Below, in pieces: positions 34,883 through 45,790 of a DNA stretch of 64,000 nucleotides. A program made the position numbers and the translations under genes. The stretch comes from Periconia sp. R9002 (Eukaryota > Ascomycota > Dothideomycetes > Pleosporales > Periconiaceae). The stretch spans positions 496,001 through 560,000 of the forward strand of contig JAMAHW010000001.1 of NCBI GenBank assembly GCA_023627715.1, in the 5' to 3' direction. Position 1 is the stretch's first letter; each line of letters begins with the position of its first letter. The notes below the pieces were generated by a model. It saw only the letters and a list, made by a program, of their open reading frames with translations. It made no database searches and had not been told where the DNA came from.

Positions 34883-35486
34883 TCCTTTTCTCCGCTTTCT
34901 AACGGGCGGCTTCTGGTTTTAATTTCACATTGCTTTCCTTTGTTGTACGATATACCCATTGATTTTCTGATCGGCCATGACGGGCATTGAATTCACTATG
35001 AAGGAAGAGGAAAGTTTGGGGGTGGAGGGACTGGCACGCTATATGGAACGGGCAACCAACAGTGTAAAAAGCACTGGCGTTTTGATTTGAGCGGCATAAC
35101 GAAGGTGAAAAGTATGAGGCATCATGGAACCAGTCTAGAAGAAAAATGACAGACGACATACGAATCCAAATGAAATTACACAATTCTGTCCTGGAGGATA
35201 TCATCATGTGATGGATGCAACCGTGTTCTACTGACTGACTGACTGACTGATACACGTACAGTCGAGGATGACGGATGTGAGGTTTTGGCTAGTCAAGATT
35301 TGAACGGATCGACGGCCAGCAGGGCGGCCAACCACACCCCTGTCTTGCAAGCGAGGCAACTGCATTGCACTTGCACCCCAGACCCAGACGCATCGCGAGC
35401 CGTCTGTCTAATCAATCCATCTTTCTCAGCTGCCCGCGCCGTCCCTGATCCCGCTATACAATGCCGGTCCATTCTCGACGCCCACC
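34883..35486. other. Intergenic region
   Basis: Contains a (GACT)5 run near 35230-35250. The C-rich end probably forms the promoter of the hydrolase gene. No gene seen. Confidence 0.5.
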
Positions 35487-36971
35487 ATGAAGAAGACGCT
35501 GTTGCTATGCTTTATTCACGGCTTCAAGGTACGGCCCTTTCCTTTCCCTCGCTTTTATCTTCACACCCCCACCACTCCACCGGCCCCCGCTCGCCCGCTA
35601 TGACGCTGCTTCGCAATCTGAAGCCCACCAACTGATACAGTGCACTGTGTAGGGCGGCGATAACACTTTTGGGAACTTCCCTTCTCATTTGAAAGCTATC
35701 CTGCAACATGCCTTACCCAAAGTGACCGTCTTGGCCATTACTTATCCCAAATATGAGACGCGCGGAGATCTGGCCGAGTGCGTTGCGCGCTTCAAAGACT
35801 GGTGAGCATATATGCCCCCTGCATGTCCATATCACATTGCATAGGTACTCATCGAATCAATCGCAGGCTTCAAGAGAAAGTCATAGATCTCGAGGTTGCC
35901 AATGCGACGCCATCCCCCACCGTCGACCCTTCTGTCCGTACCATCCTCGTGGGCCACTCCATGGGCGGCATAGTCGCCGCCGAAACCCTCCTCTCCCTTC
36001 TCAACGAGGAACCTATCAGTTCACCTCAAAACTCCGCATCCTCCATCTCAGATGCCTCCCAACTCTTGTTCCCTTACATACAAGGCATCATGGCCTTCGA
36101 CACCCCGTATCTCGGCATCGCTCCAGGAGTGGTAGCCCACGGGGCGGAAAAGCACTGGAATACGGCCAACTCTGCATACACGGCATACAACAACGTCGCC
36201 GGCGCCTTTGGATGGGGCAAATCCCCAAAACCCAGCGGCCCTCCTCTGGATGCGAGCCGCGCACTCCCCGCTGCATCCGTTACTGACGCCAGCGCCGATG
36301 CAGCCTCTGCGCCGATGTGGCAGAAATACGGCCGAGTTGCTCTATTTGCTGGCGCAGCAGGAGCCGTCGCCGCAGGAGGAGCAGCGGCATATTTCAAGCG
36401 AGATCAACTATCCGCGGGCCTCGCGTTCGCAACATCGCATCTAGAATTCGTCGGGTCGCTCGCGCGGCCCGAAGAAATGCGCAAACGACTCGCAAGTATT
36501 GCAAAGTTTACCGAAACCCGCGACCTAGGCTTCACCAATATCTACACGACTCTTGGCCACGCCGTTGATTCCCAACCGAAATCGGGGTGGACGGGGAAAG
36601 TGCTCGGTCGTGACCGCACGTTCTGCAACCTGCCTAAGGGGGAGTTGAAAAAGTTTTTTATTCCGGCCGTCAACGACAGGAGCGAGGCGGAGACGTGGGC
36701 CCATATGACAATGTTTGAACCGAAGAATAACCCCGGGTATTATACCATGAGTGAAGAGGCGAAGGAGCACCTCATTGATTGGGTGGAGGAGACGCAGTGG
36801 TACAAGGAAAGCGATGGGCCGATGAAGGGCGTAGGCGTCGAGGACGAGGCCGAGTTTGTAGAGAGGCCAGAGGAGGAAGAGGAGGAATTTGAAAACGTCA
36901 AGAGGCCTAGCACAGATGCGTGGACGGCGGATGAAGCCACCCAAGCATGGGGGAAGAAGGATGAATTGTAA
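35487..36971 (+). CDS. Alpha/beta-hydrolase, DUF676-like putative lipase/serine esterase
   Basis: Exons 35487-35528, 35653-35801 and 35867-36971 join to 431 residues (introns with donors GTACGG and GTGAGC). The N terminus reads MKKTLLLCFIHGFKGGDNTF, the first strand and oxyanion HG motif of alpha/beta hydrolases. The nucleophile elbow is GHSMGG in ILVGHSMGGIVAAETLL, followed by IMAFDTPYLGI. A hydrophobic Ala/Gly-rich segment (VALFAGAAGAVAAGGAAAYF, about residues 235-255) could be a membrane span or tight hairpin. A conserved His near HMTMFEPKNNPGYY could complete the catalytic triad. The acidic tail ends in a WTADEATQAWGKKDEL stretch; the last four residues are KDEL, but with the hydrophobic segment nearby the meaning for ER retention is uncertain. 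Function is likely lipid or ester hydrolysis at a membrane. Confidence 0.85.
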
Positions 36972-37368
36972 CCGCGGATAAAGCAAGCTTTTACCGCTCA
37001 ATTGTTTGCCCGGCTACGAGTGTGTTTCGTCATTGAGTTTTGCCACGGGTGGTTCTTTTCACTTTGGCTCCGGCGAATATTTTGGGACCTGGAACAAACG
37101 GACAAGGGATGGGCAATGAGGGACGGAGTTGGGTGTACGTCTTGTTTTTACTTCTGTCCTTCCTATAAATACCCATTTCACTCTGCTTGACTGTCCGATA
37201 GGATATGCATATGTGCAGATAGGTGAAGAGGAAGCCCTAGCTGTTCCAGCCGTGCCGTGGTCGAGTTTTTGTCATGTTAACCATGTCCATTGAACATGAA
37301 AACGCCACCTCTCGCTGTCCCTGTCCCCTCTCCCTCCTGCCACCATTCCAATAATCCTAATCATCCCG
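36972..37368. other. Convergent intergenic region
   Basis: Lies between the stops of the plus-strand hydrolase and minus-strand BRE2 genes. Contains both 3' ends. No gene seen. Confidence 0.5.
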
Positions 37369-39237
37369 CTAATACCGTCTTCCCACCTCAACACCCACAT
37401 TCTCATCCGGATTCGCGAACCCCCTAGCTTTGGGCGTCGTCGCCTTGCCGTTCCCTCCAACCTCGTGCAGCTGCTGCAGCGTGTCCCCGCGGTAGTCCCA
37501 CCCGCCATCCTGCATGAAGAAGTCGACTTCGTCGACAATGTCCCACACGACGTCCTCGGCGATCTGCTCCTTGTAGCGCACGCCGATGGGGCGGAGAGTC
37601 CGGCCTTCGTGGACCGTTTTCGATGAGGATGCTGATGTCTTTGAAGATGAAGCGGGAGTGGCATCTTGCATTTGTACATCTTGATTGTTTCCGTTGCTGT
37701 CGTTGGATGGTTGTGGTGGTTGCTTAGGAGCGAGTTCACCAGGGGGACACCAAAAGTCTGGGCCGAAATTCACCTGCGCAACACCGCCATTGAAAACCGA
37801 CACAGCAGGGAAATACCCCACGACGCCGTCGTCGAAGCCCGTCCTCGCTCCCGACTTGACTGCTTCGGCAGAAGGCACGCTGGCGGGCGGCAAAAACGCG
37901 AGCAAGCTCTCGAAGGCAATGCCGACCTCTTTGCCATTCTTATACACCTTGATGTGCGAATGCGGCAGCGAGCGTACGCTGACTTCGTCGTGGTTGGGCG
38001 AAGGGTGGACTTTCGGGACGGGTCCGCGGTCGTGGTAGGCGTCGACGGCTTTTGTGACCTGGTAGTCGAGCTGCTCGAAGTAAAAGTTGCCCTTGTAGGG
38101 CACGGGGATGCGGTCGCGGATGATGTCGAGGGGTTTGTAGGTAGGGTCGAAAAGGGGGCTGAGGGTGTGGGTGACGGGCGCGAAGTCGAAGCCATCGCCT
38201 AGGTCCACGGCTGGGTTGTATTCGCCCTCGACGACTTTGCGGTGCAGTGCCAGCGAGGGGAGCTGGATCTCCAGACCTATTACGTCGCCTTCCTGTATGT
38301 GTTCGTCGCTGATGTATTCGACGGGGCCAGGGCGGTTATGCGGCGGGCGCGGTTTCATATGCTTGCTCTTTGCGCCTTTGGGGAGTGGTTTGAAGACTTT
38401 GGATGCGCGGGAGCGGTGCTGCGCTTCGAAGCGTGAGTCGGTGATGCCATAGCTATAGCCGTCAAAGCCTACGGGCGCGTCTAGAGGCGCTTCTCGCCTT
38501 GCCCAGCCTATACGAATGTGAGGACCAGGCTTGATGTCGCCTGTTTTGGGGTCAATGGGGTCTTTTGGACCATCTTGCGGGATGCCGCGTAGGATCTTGA
38601 CTTCGTAGTACATCCGCCCTTCTCGTGCTACTACGTTGCCACGCCCCATGCGCCAGCCCTTCTCTTGCGTGATGATGGTAGCGGTATCGTCAAAATAGAA
38701 CCATCTGTCCGTGTCTTCGTGGCTCATTCGCGGCCCGTAGGGTCTAGAATCACTCTGTCTGTAGTATTGTTTGTGGCGGAACAATGGGTCGGCAACGCAG
38801 TGAGTGTACTTGTAGCCCTTTTTATTCCATGCGTGATCATGAGGCTTCTTGAGCTCTGTTTGACCGTCTGGAGCAAAGAGCGGTAGTGGTTCGTGCGATA
38901 AGAAGATGCCATCCTTTGGGGGATCATAGTCTGAGGGCCTGGGCTCAGGAATGGAATATCGCATTGGCGAATCAGCAGACGGTCGCGACTTTTTTACTTT
39001 GGGATTTGGCGTGTTCCCTCGTGTATTTCCAGATGCTTCTCGCTTCTTAAGCGTGTCTCGTTTTTCTCGTTGCTCGCGCGGTGGAGCTTTAGGTCTTGCG
39101 CGCGCCGCCGCGTCGGGGTTGGGATTGAGGGGAGAAGAAATTGCGGGCGCATGGTCTTCTTCGAGAGTACGTTTCACGGGAAGAGTCGATGAGGGCGTGT
39201 TGCCACGCGACATGGATGTTGGCTGTGGTTCAGCCAT
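37369..39237 (-). CDS. bre2: Bre2/Ash2-like SPRY-domain subunit of COMPASS
   Basis: Subunit of the Set1/COMPASS histone H3K4 methyltransferase. Single exon on the minus strand, 622 residues from ATG 39237 (MAEPQPTSMSRG). The frame is open 63 codons further upstream, but that part runs into the shared promoter and contains no Bre2-like sequence, so 39237 is preferred. The N-terminal 100 residues are basic and disordered (KRTLEEDHA, KVKKSRPSADSP). The SPRY core starts near residue 178 with RWFYFDDTATIITQEKGWRM, then GRMYYEVKILRG, IRIGWARREAPLDAPVGFDG and YSYGITD. The insertion with PLPKGAKSKHMKPRPP is usual in fungal Bre2. After VGYFPAVSVFNGG.. the SDI-type C terminus includes EDVVWDIVDEVDFF, the likely Sdc1-binding helix. 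Confidence 0.93.
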   Translation of the reverse strand: MAEPQPTSMSRGNTPSSTLPVKRTLEEDHAPAISSPLNPNPDAAARARPKAPPREQREKRDTLKKREASGNTRGNTPNPKVKKSRPSADSPMRYSIPEPRPSDYDPPKDGIFLSHEPLPLFAPDGQTELKKPHDHAWNKKGYKYTHCVADPLFRHKQYYRQSDSRPYGPRMSHEDTDRWFYFDDTATIITQEKGWRMGRGNVVAREGRMYYEVKILRGIPQDGPKDPIDPKTGDIKPGPHIRIGWARREAPLDAPVGFDGYSYGITDSRFEAQHRSRASKVFKPLPKGAKSKHMKPRPPHNRPGPVEYISDEHIQEGDVIGLEIQLPSLALHRKVVEGEYNPAVDLGDGFDFAPVTHTLSPLFDPTYKPLDIIRDRIPVPYKGNFYFEQLDYQVTKAVDAYHDRGPVPKVHPSPNHDEVSVRSLPHSHIKVYKNGKEVGIAFESLLAFLPPASVPSAEAVKSGARTGFDDGVVGYFPAVSVFNGGVAQVNFGPDFWCPPGELAPKQPPQPSNDSNGNNQDVQMQDATPASSSKTSASSSKTVHEGRTLRPIGVRYKEQIAEDVVWDIVDEVDFFMQDGGWDYRGDTLQQLHEVGGNGKATTPKARGFANPDENVGVEVGRRY

Positions 39238-39431
39238 GAGGTGCGGAGTTAGAGAGATGCTGTCTGTCAATTGAAGTTCGGAAGACGTGTAGGGCTCGAG
39301 GCAGTAGCAAGGGTATGGCACTCGGGCCACAAAGCGCGCTATGCTGAAAAAGTTGCCCACACCACAACTTTTTGTCCCGCATTCTCCCCACCACGGTTCA
39401 GAGCGACAAGAATATACCTTCACCATTCATC
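39238..39431. promoter_or_regulatory. Bidirectional promoter between BRE2 and ENP1
   Basis: Only 194 bp separate the two start codons of divergently transcribed genes, so promoter elements and leaders must share this segment. A histone-methylation gene and a ribosome-biogenesis gene are thereby physically linked. Confidence 0.6.
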
Positions 39432-40922
39432 ATGCCGAAAACGCCCAAATCCCCCGCCGTGCGCGAAAAACAGCGTCACAACCCACTGTCCGAAGATTAC
39501 GTGCCGTCAGACACATTTCTCGACCAAGCGCAACCCGCTAAACGGCGAAAAGGTTCCAAGAAAGGCGACACTGAGAATGACGGTCCAGGCTTTGTAGACA
39601 GCAAAAGTTCCAGGAAGATTCTTGAAATTGGCCGTGAGCTAGCAGAAGAGGCAGAAAACGAAAACCAAGTGCAAAGACCGCCTACCGCAAACCCCGCTTT
39701 TGATTTCCACTCGCGTTTGGGAGAGGACGATGTTTTGGACGGGCCCAGTACACAACATGATGACCATGAAGCATGGGGAGACGAAGAGGAGGAAGTAGAG
39801 GAGGTGGAGATTGACCCCGAAGATCTTGCCACCTTCAACAAGTTCATTCCGACAGATGAAAATCCCATTGTCTGGCCTGGGGAAGAGGCGCAATCCTCTG
39901 GGGGCGGTTCCACGGATCTCGCGGCTTTGATCCTCCAGAGAATTGCAGAGCACGAAGGGTCAGCCCCCGAGCAGCGCGAAATCATAGGAGGTGGCGATCC
40001 TGAAGATGCCGTTGAACTGCCTGCAAAGGTTGTCGAGGTCTACTCCAAGGTTGGCATGATTCTATCGCGGTACAAGTCCGGAAAACTGCCCAAACCTTTC
40101 AAAATCTTGCCCACGATACCTGCGTGGGAAACTCTAGTAGCCATTACAAGACCTGATCAGTGGACACCAAACTCCGTCTACGCCGCAACCCGCCTTTTCA
40201 TCTCGTCGAAACCTCACATCGCCCAACAATTTCTGAACAGCGTACTCCTTCCTGCCGTTCAGGACAACATCCGCGAAACACACAAACTCAACATCCATCT
40301 GTACAATGCCTTGAAGAAGGCACTTTACAAGCCGAGTGCTTTTTTCAAAGGCATCGTGTTCCCCATGCTCATCGACGGAACATGCACCCAGCGTGAAGCC
40401 ACCATCGTGGCCAGCGTCGTCGCAAAGGTCTCCGTGCCAGTACTTCACTCGGCAGCTGCCATTCATCGACTATGCGAAATTGCTGCCGAGCAGATGTCAT
40501 CTGACCCAGATGCCGCAGGTCCAGTCAACATCTTCATCAAGACGCTCCTCGAGAAGAAGTACGCCCTACCCTACAAAGTCATCGACTCGCTCGTTTTTCA
40601 CTTCATACGTTTCCGTGCAGTAGGCGCGAGCAGTGGCGACGCCATGGAAACAGAGTCGGTGGCAGGAGATCTGGGCGGGACTGGGAAATTGCCTGTCATC
40701 TGGCACCAGTGTCTGCTTGCGTTTGCACAACGGTACAGGAACGACATCACCGAAGATCAACGAGAATCGCTACTGGACTTGCTACTGACGCGCGGACACA
40801 AGAGCATCAGCCCAGAAGTAAGAAGAGAGCTCTTGGAAGGGAGAGGTCGGGGTGTAGTTGTGGAGCCGCCGCCTGTTGGTATGGATGGAGATGATACTAT
40901 GGTCATGGCGGTTGATGGATAG
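39432..40922 (+). CDS. ENP1: Bystin / Enp1, 40S ribosome biogenesis factor
   Basis: Nuclear and nucleolar protein needed for 18S rRNA maturation and 40S export. Single exon, 496 residues from ATG 39432 (MPKTPKSPAVREKQRHNPLS); the frame is open 20 codons upstream without fitting the family. The basic N terminus and an acidic central region (DEEEEVEEVEIDPEDLATFN, then KFIPTDENPIVWPG) precede the bystin domain, about residue 180 onward. Strong motifs are LPKPFKILPTIPAWETLVAI, PDQWTPNSVYAATRLFISS, LNIHLYNALKKALYKPSAFF, KGIVFPMLIDGTCTQREA and PVLHSAAAIHRLCE. The C terminus contains LPVIWHQCLLAFAQRYRNDI and an Arg/Gly-rich end. Length matches fungal Enp1. Confidence 0.96.
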   Translation: MPKTPKSPAVREKQRHNPLSEDYVPSDTFLDQAQPAKRRKGSKKGDTENDGPGFVDSKSSRKILEIGRELAEEAENENQVQRPPTANPAFDFHSRLGEDDVLDGPSTQHDDHEAWGDEEEEVEEVEIDPEDLATFNKFIPTDENPIVWPGEEAQSSGGGSTDLAALILQRIAEHEGSAPEQREIIGGGDPEDAVELPAKVVEVYSKVGMILSRYKSGKLPKPFKILPTIPAWETLVAITRPDQWTPNSVYAATRLFISSKPHIAQQFLNSVLLPAVQDNIRETHKLNIHLYNALKKALYKPSAFFKGIVFPMLIDGTCTQREATIVASVVAKVSVPVLHSAAAIHRLCEIAAEQMSSDPDAAGPVNIFIKTLLEKKYALPYKVIDSLVFHFIRFRAVGASSGDAMETESVAGDLGGTGKLPVIWHQCLLAFAQRYRNDITEDQRESLLDLLLTRGHKSISPEVRRELLEGRGRGVVVEPPPVGMDGDDTMVMAVDG

Positions 40923-42533
40923 ATGCTTTTCCTCTCAATTTGCCTTCATTGTACCGCGATTTTTCTTCTTGGCGTAACAAAATTCTTCGACTCCTTTTTC
41001 GATATGTCGTATACTCCAACAGAGGAACGATGATCTTTCCTTTGTGTTTGCATTTCATGGCGCATCTGGCTGTCCAGGTTGATAGACTGGTCTGGCTTGG
41101 TTGGGGATAGATACCAAAAATACAAGATTCGACGAACCAAGAAGCTACGTATCTTTGAGCGTCACGTTATTTGCAACTGATTGATTTCTTATGATACTAA
41201 TACGTTGACCGTATTAACACCTCGAGTGGGCGAAGAAATAGGTTTCTGGGTACCGCATTGAGTCTTACTTGGTGCCGAATTTCACCCGAATGAGGTTTCT
41301 TCAAGCGAACTACCGCCGAGAAGGAGCACGAGACTCAATTGATGGACAAAGATGATAGATACTCATCAACAATACATTCTTGGGGTTCGGTATCCATTAC
41401 TGCATCCACGAACCAAACGACCGATCAATTGAACACGAACAAAATATTACTGTTGCACAAAGCCAAAGGAAGAGTCGGAGTGTCTTTGTACATACCAGTC
41501 AAGATGAGATGAGATAAGACCAAAGAGGGAGGACTCTCAAGGCTTGTTCTTACGGAAATGCAGACGGATGCAGAGCGGGAAAAAGGGCACCATTCATCAG
41601 CAGTCAAAGGGCCTCGTGGGGCGCGCCAGGTTCATCAGCGGGTCCTGTGCTTATTTTGTTTTCTGGGTTGTGAACAATTACCCGTCACATGTCACCTGGA
41701 TGGCGGTTTCATTGAGGCCAGCCGCCAAAAACATGGCCAAGGGGAGCTGAGTTCCGGCTGAGGTGAAGCTAGCGTTGATGAAAGCAATTGCGTTGGGGGA
41801 GGGGTGCAGGATTAGTCGTGGACATGACAGAGGCGCATTGGTGGATGGGGCCAGCGATAATGAGATGGGATGGGATAGGATAGGTTAGGATAGGGGAGAG
41901 GTACTAGAGGAGGGTGAACGACGAGGAGCAGCGGGAAGCGTGGGACGACGTGGGAGATGGCCCGCGTGGGACATTTCCCGTCGGGAGTCTGTGTGCTGTA
42001 CGAGTCGACTAAGACACTGTTGCTTTGGGGTAGGTAGTTCGTCAATTGACTTCAATTGTTGTTGGTCCACCAGTGCTAATAATAACTGTACTACTACTAG
42101 AGGAAGGGAGGAGTCAGACAGTGTTGGTCCCTTTGTGCGAGCGAGGATTCCACGGTGCGCAACTTCCTTTTGGCGTCTTTTCGTCTCTTTCTTTGCTCGC
42201 GCAATTGCATCCATCCTTTCTGTTTCGTCCCATCTCACAAGCAGGGCAGAGATGGAGGAGGCTGGGTGGACTTGATTGGTGCATGTGTGCATGAAAAAAG
42301 AGAAGAGAAAAGGCTTATCGGTACCGGGAGGTCTAGCTGCTCGCCTCGTCGGTACACCGATGCACGGCCTTTTGCGCTCGTCATCGTAGGGGGAGCTAGA
42401 CTAATGCTATCAACTTTTTCTTCCGCTCATCCATCCTTCGCCGCCCCATTCCTCTTCATCTCTTCACCACCTCTTCCTCCACCCCATCTCGTGGTGCCCA
42501 CTGTCTGTCCAAGACACCCGCATCATCTGCACA
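40923..42533. other. Intergenic region upstream of the NADH dehydrogenase gene
   Basis: No gene supported. Short simple repeats (GGATA) occur near 41868-41895. The final 200 nt are C/T-rich, as in a fungal promoter and leader. Confidence 0.5.
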
Positions 42534-44423
42534 ATGGCACCCATCTCCATGCGGCCCGTCGCCGCCGCAAGCCTGGTGTCGCAGCTCCAGCAGGCTGGAC
42601 GTCGCAGCTATCAGACCGCCCGCCCGTCGCTCATCGCCAACAGAGCAAGCTGGACTCCCCGCCCCGTATCCCATCAGATCGCCCTGCGCCAGTCTATCCG
42701 CCGCCAGTCAACAGAGGCGCCTGCTCCCAAGCCCAAGAAGAAGTTCAGGTGGCTCCGCGCTTTTTGGCGACTCACCTATCTGAGTGCCATTGCCGGTACC
42801 GGATACATGTGCTATGGCATCTGGGAGATGAAACACCCAGATGAACAGGCTCCACCGGATCCGAGCAAGAAGACCCTCGTTGTCTTGGGTAAGAGGTTCC
42901 TCATTTCCGATGGCCGTGATGACTCAATGGGTCATCGCATCGCGGCCTAGTCAAGTAACTGTGACTGACACCCCATTTACAGGTACTGGATGGGGTTCCG
43001 TGTCTTTGCTCAAGAAGCTCGACACTGAGAACTACAATGTTGTAGTTGTTTCCCCTCGCAACTACTTCCTCTTCACTCCTCTCCTACCGTCATGCACCGT
43101 TGGCACCATTGAGCACCGCTCCATCATGGAGCCCATTCGCAATTTCTTGCGTCACAAGAAGGCTTCTGTTAAATACTACGAAGCCGAGGCTACCAAGATT
43201 GACTACGAGAGGAGGGTTGTGCATATCAACGATGACTCCGACATCAAGGGTGACGTTTCCTCGACCGAGGTTCCCTTTGATATGCTGGTCATCGGTGTCG
43301 GAGCCGAAAATGCCACTTTCGGTGAGTCTCAATCGCTGTTTTCTGTTCCTAGTGGAGCCATAATTAACAACACATAGGTATCCCTGGCGTGCGCGAACAC
43401 GGTCTCTTCTTGAAGGAGGTCGGTGATGCTCAGCGCATTCGTAACCGCATCATGGACTGCTGCGAGACGGCCACCTTCAAAGATCAAACCCCCGAGGAGA
43501 TTCAGCGCCTTCTGCACATGGTGGTCGTTGGTGGTGGACCCACCGGTGTAGAATTCGCTGGTGAACTGCAGGATTTCTTCAACTCCGACTTGAAGAAGTG
43601 GATCCCCGATATCAAGGAGAAGTTCCACGTCACTCTCGTCGAAGCTTTGCCCAATGTGTTGCCCATGTTTTCTAAGCAGCTGATTGACTACACCGAGAAG
43701 ACCTTCAAGGAGGAGACCATCACCATCCGTACCAAGACCATGGTCAAGAACGTGACGGACAAATACATTGAGGCCGAGTCCACCGGCCCTGATGGCAAGA
43801 AGCAGATCGAGAAGATCCCATACGGTCTCCTTGTATGGGCCACCGGTAATGCGCTTCGCCCACTCGTCGCAGACTTCATCAAGCAGATCCCCGCCCAGAA
43901 GGATTCTCGCCGCGGTCTTGCCGTAAACGAGTACCTCGTCGTCAAGGGTTGCGAAAACGTTTGGGCTGTCGGTGACTGCGCCGTCGCCAACTACGCCCCT
44001 ACTGCCCAGGTTGCTTCCCAGGAAGGTGCTTGGCTCGCCCGCATGTTCAATCAAATGGCCAAGACTCAAGAGATTGAGTCAGAACTCAAAGAACTTTCCA
44101 TCAAGCAAGAAAAGGCACCAGGCAAAGAGGCCCGTGACGCCGTGTTCAACGAAATCAAGGAGCTCCAGAAGCGCCTGCGACGCGTCAAGCAGATTGGTCC
44201 CTTTGAGTACACCCACCAGGGCTCATTGGCCTACATTGGATCTGAAAAGGCCGTTGCTGACATTTCATGGTTGTCTGGCAACATCGCCTCCGGCGGTACC
44301 CTGACTTACATCTTCTGGAAGAGTGCGTACATCAACATGTGCTTCAGCACGCGCAACCGCATCTTGGTGTGCATAGATTGGGCCAAGTCCAGCATCTTCG
44401 GCCGTGATGTTTCACGTGTCTAA
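42534..44423 (+). CDS. NDE1: Alternative (type II) NADH:ubiquinone oxidoreductase, mitochondrial
   Basis: Rotenone-insensitive, non-proton-pumping NADH dehydrogenase of the inner mitochondrial membrane. Exons 42534-42888, 42983-43321 and 43378-44423 join to 579 residues. The N terminus is an Arg/Ser/Ala-rich presequence (about 1-60), followed by a hydrophobic segment (YLSAIAGTGYMCYGIW) that would place the enzyme in the inner membrane as in external-type enzymes. The FAD-binding motif is VVLGTGWGSVSLLKKL, with NYFLFTPLLPSCTVGTIEHR. The NADH-binding motif is VVVGGGPTGVEFAGEL. AVGDCA and the C-terminal membrane-binding helix region (SAYINMCFSTRNRILVCIDW) are intact. There is no EF-hand insertion, unlike some calcium-regulated fungal paralogues. 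Internal versus external orientation is inferred only from the transmembrane segment. Confidence 0.94.
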
Positions 44424-45790
44424 GCAAGGGAAAGTGGAATTATCACACTCCTCACGATTCTGTTCCATATCTCGGCAGTGACATGTGAAAGCACACCGTC
44501 ATTCGGAACGAAGCCATTCTGTCGCCAGTCCCTTTTGTCGATTCCCTAATTTTGCATCAGGTATGCGTCAATCACGATTGGCTCGTACATGATCATAGTC
44601 CGCATCCCATGCGTACCTAAAAGTTCTCATACCACTCCTGTGCCCACCGCTTTTTAGCTACATCCACCAACTCAATGTGTGCTCGCTCCTGTACTATTGT
44701 AATATCCGTGGGGTCAGCCTCAATGCCTCGGTCTCTCCTGTCTACATATATAATCTCAACCACTGAAAGAAAAGAGGAAGAAGTTCGTACGGTCAAGAAT
44801 GGGTCCTGGCTCCTACTTCACCAGGGTTGTTTTATTTTCTCTTTCGGAGTTCATTGTATTTCTGCCTGTTTTGTAGCGAATGTGCATGTATATGTGTAGC
44901 CTGTCTGTGGGTTTGGTCTTCCTTTTCTTCTGGTATTTTAGACATAGATGTTGTTTGACCGACGGATACGACTCCCGCAACTGGGTAGTCAGCTTAGCAA
45001 AAACAAACAATACACGTGTACTATCATACAGTCTGACTCAGATTTAGAGTAGGTGTTTCTAGAAGGATAGAATTGGTTGATTTCCAATCTGCTACGAGGT
45101 TGCCGTCTCGTACTGTTAATTGCTCCGCCCTTCACAATTGCTGATATTCCGCGACTATAATGACTCTTTAGATGGCCTATAGCCGTTCCGCGGCTTTCAC
45201 AGGACAGTGAAAGTTGGACTTCAACACGCCAGTATCGATTACCATTTTCCGTACGTTACATAGCCAGCCTGTAGAGAGAGAGAGAGCAATCATAAAAATA
45301 TGGTGATACATCTGTACATATATAGGTAGCTTAAAGGCAATGTCTAGAGGCTAGGCGGGGTGTTAGGCAAGATGTACTATTCTTTCGAAGTGTAGCTTGA
45401 ACTGTTTGTACAAGGAAAAACAGAACTCTATCACATTATCATCCATGAGTTTTATCAGGCACCTGATTTTCCTAAAGAAAAAATTAACCTGTGCCATGGT
45501 GGCGACGGGATGCCTACCCGCGGAATTAAGAAGTGGGTTCTTTGGCCTGGACTAAACTAGGTATGTAGACTTTTTATTTGTAGGTCTCAGACCTGCGCCC
45601 TTCGCAGCGGAAGGATTCCGAGTTCTACTTGTAGCTAGCCGCTACGATATCGGGTCTTCAACATAGATTTATAGATATACAGGTACCGTGGGCAGTGGTT
45701 TGTGTCCTGCCGCAAATACTGTTTCGATCATTTGCTTGTTGCTTTTTCCTACCACTCCACCTTCCCTTCTCGTCAAATTTTCAAGTTGGA
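44424..45790. other. Intergenic region
   Basis: About 1.4 kb without a supportable gene. Has a (GA)n run near 45276-45290. Its distal part is the probable promoter of the decarboxylase gene. Confidence 0.5.

Noticed and set aside
42155..42844. 229-codon plus-strand frame
   Set aside because: Overlaps the 5' exon of the NADH dehydrogenase in another frame. Low-complexity Pro/His/Arg content.
45560..45660. Possible tRNA-like segment
   Set aside because: No consistent cloverleaf with A-box, anticodon stem and T-loop could be drawn. No tRNA gene was found elsewhere in the window either.
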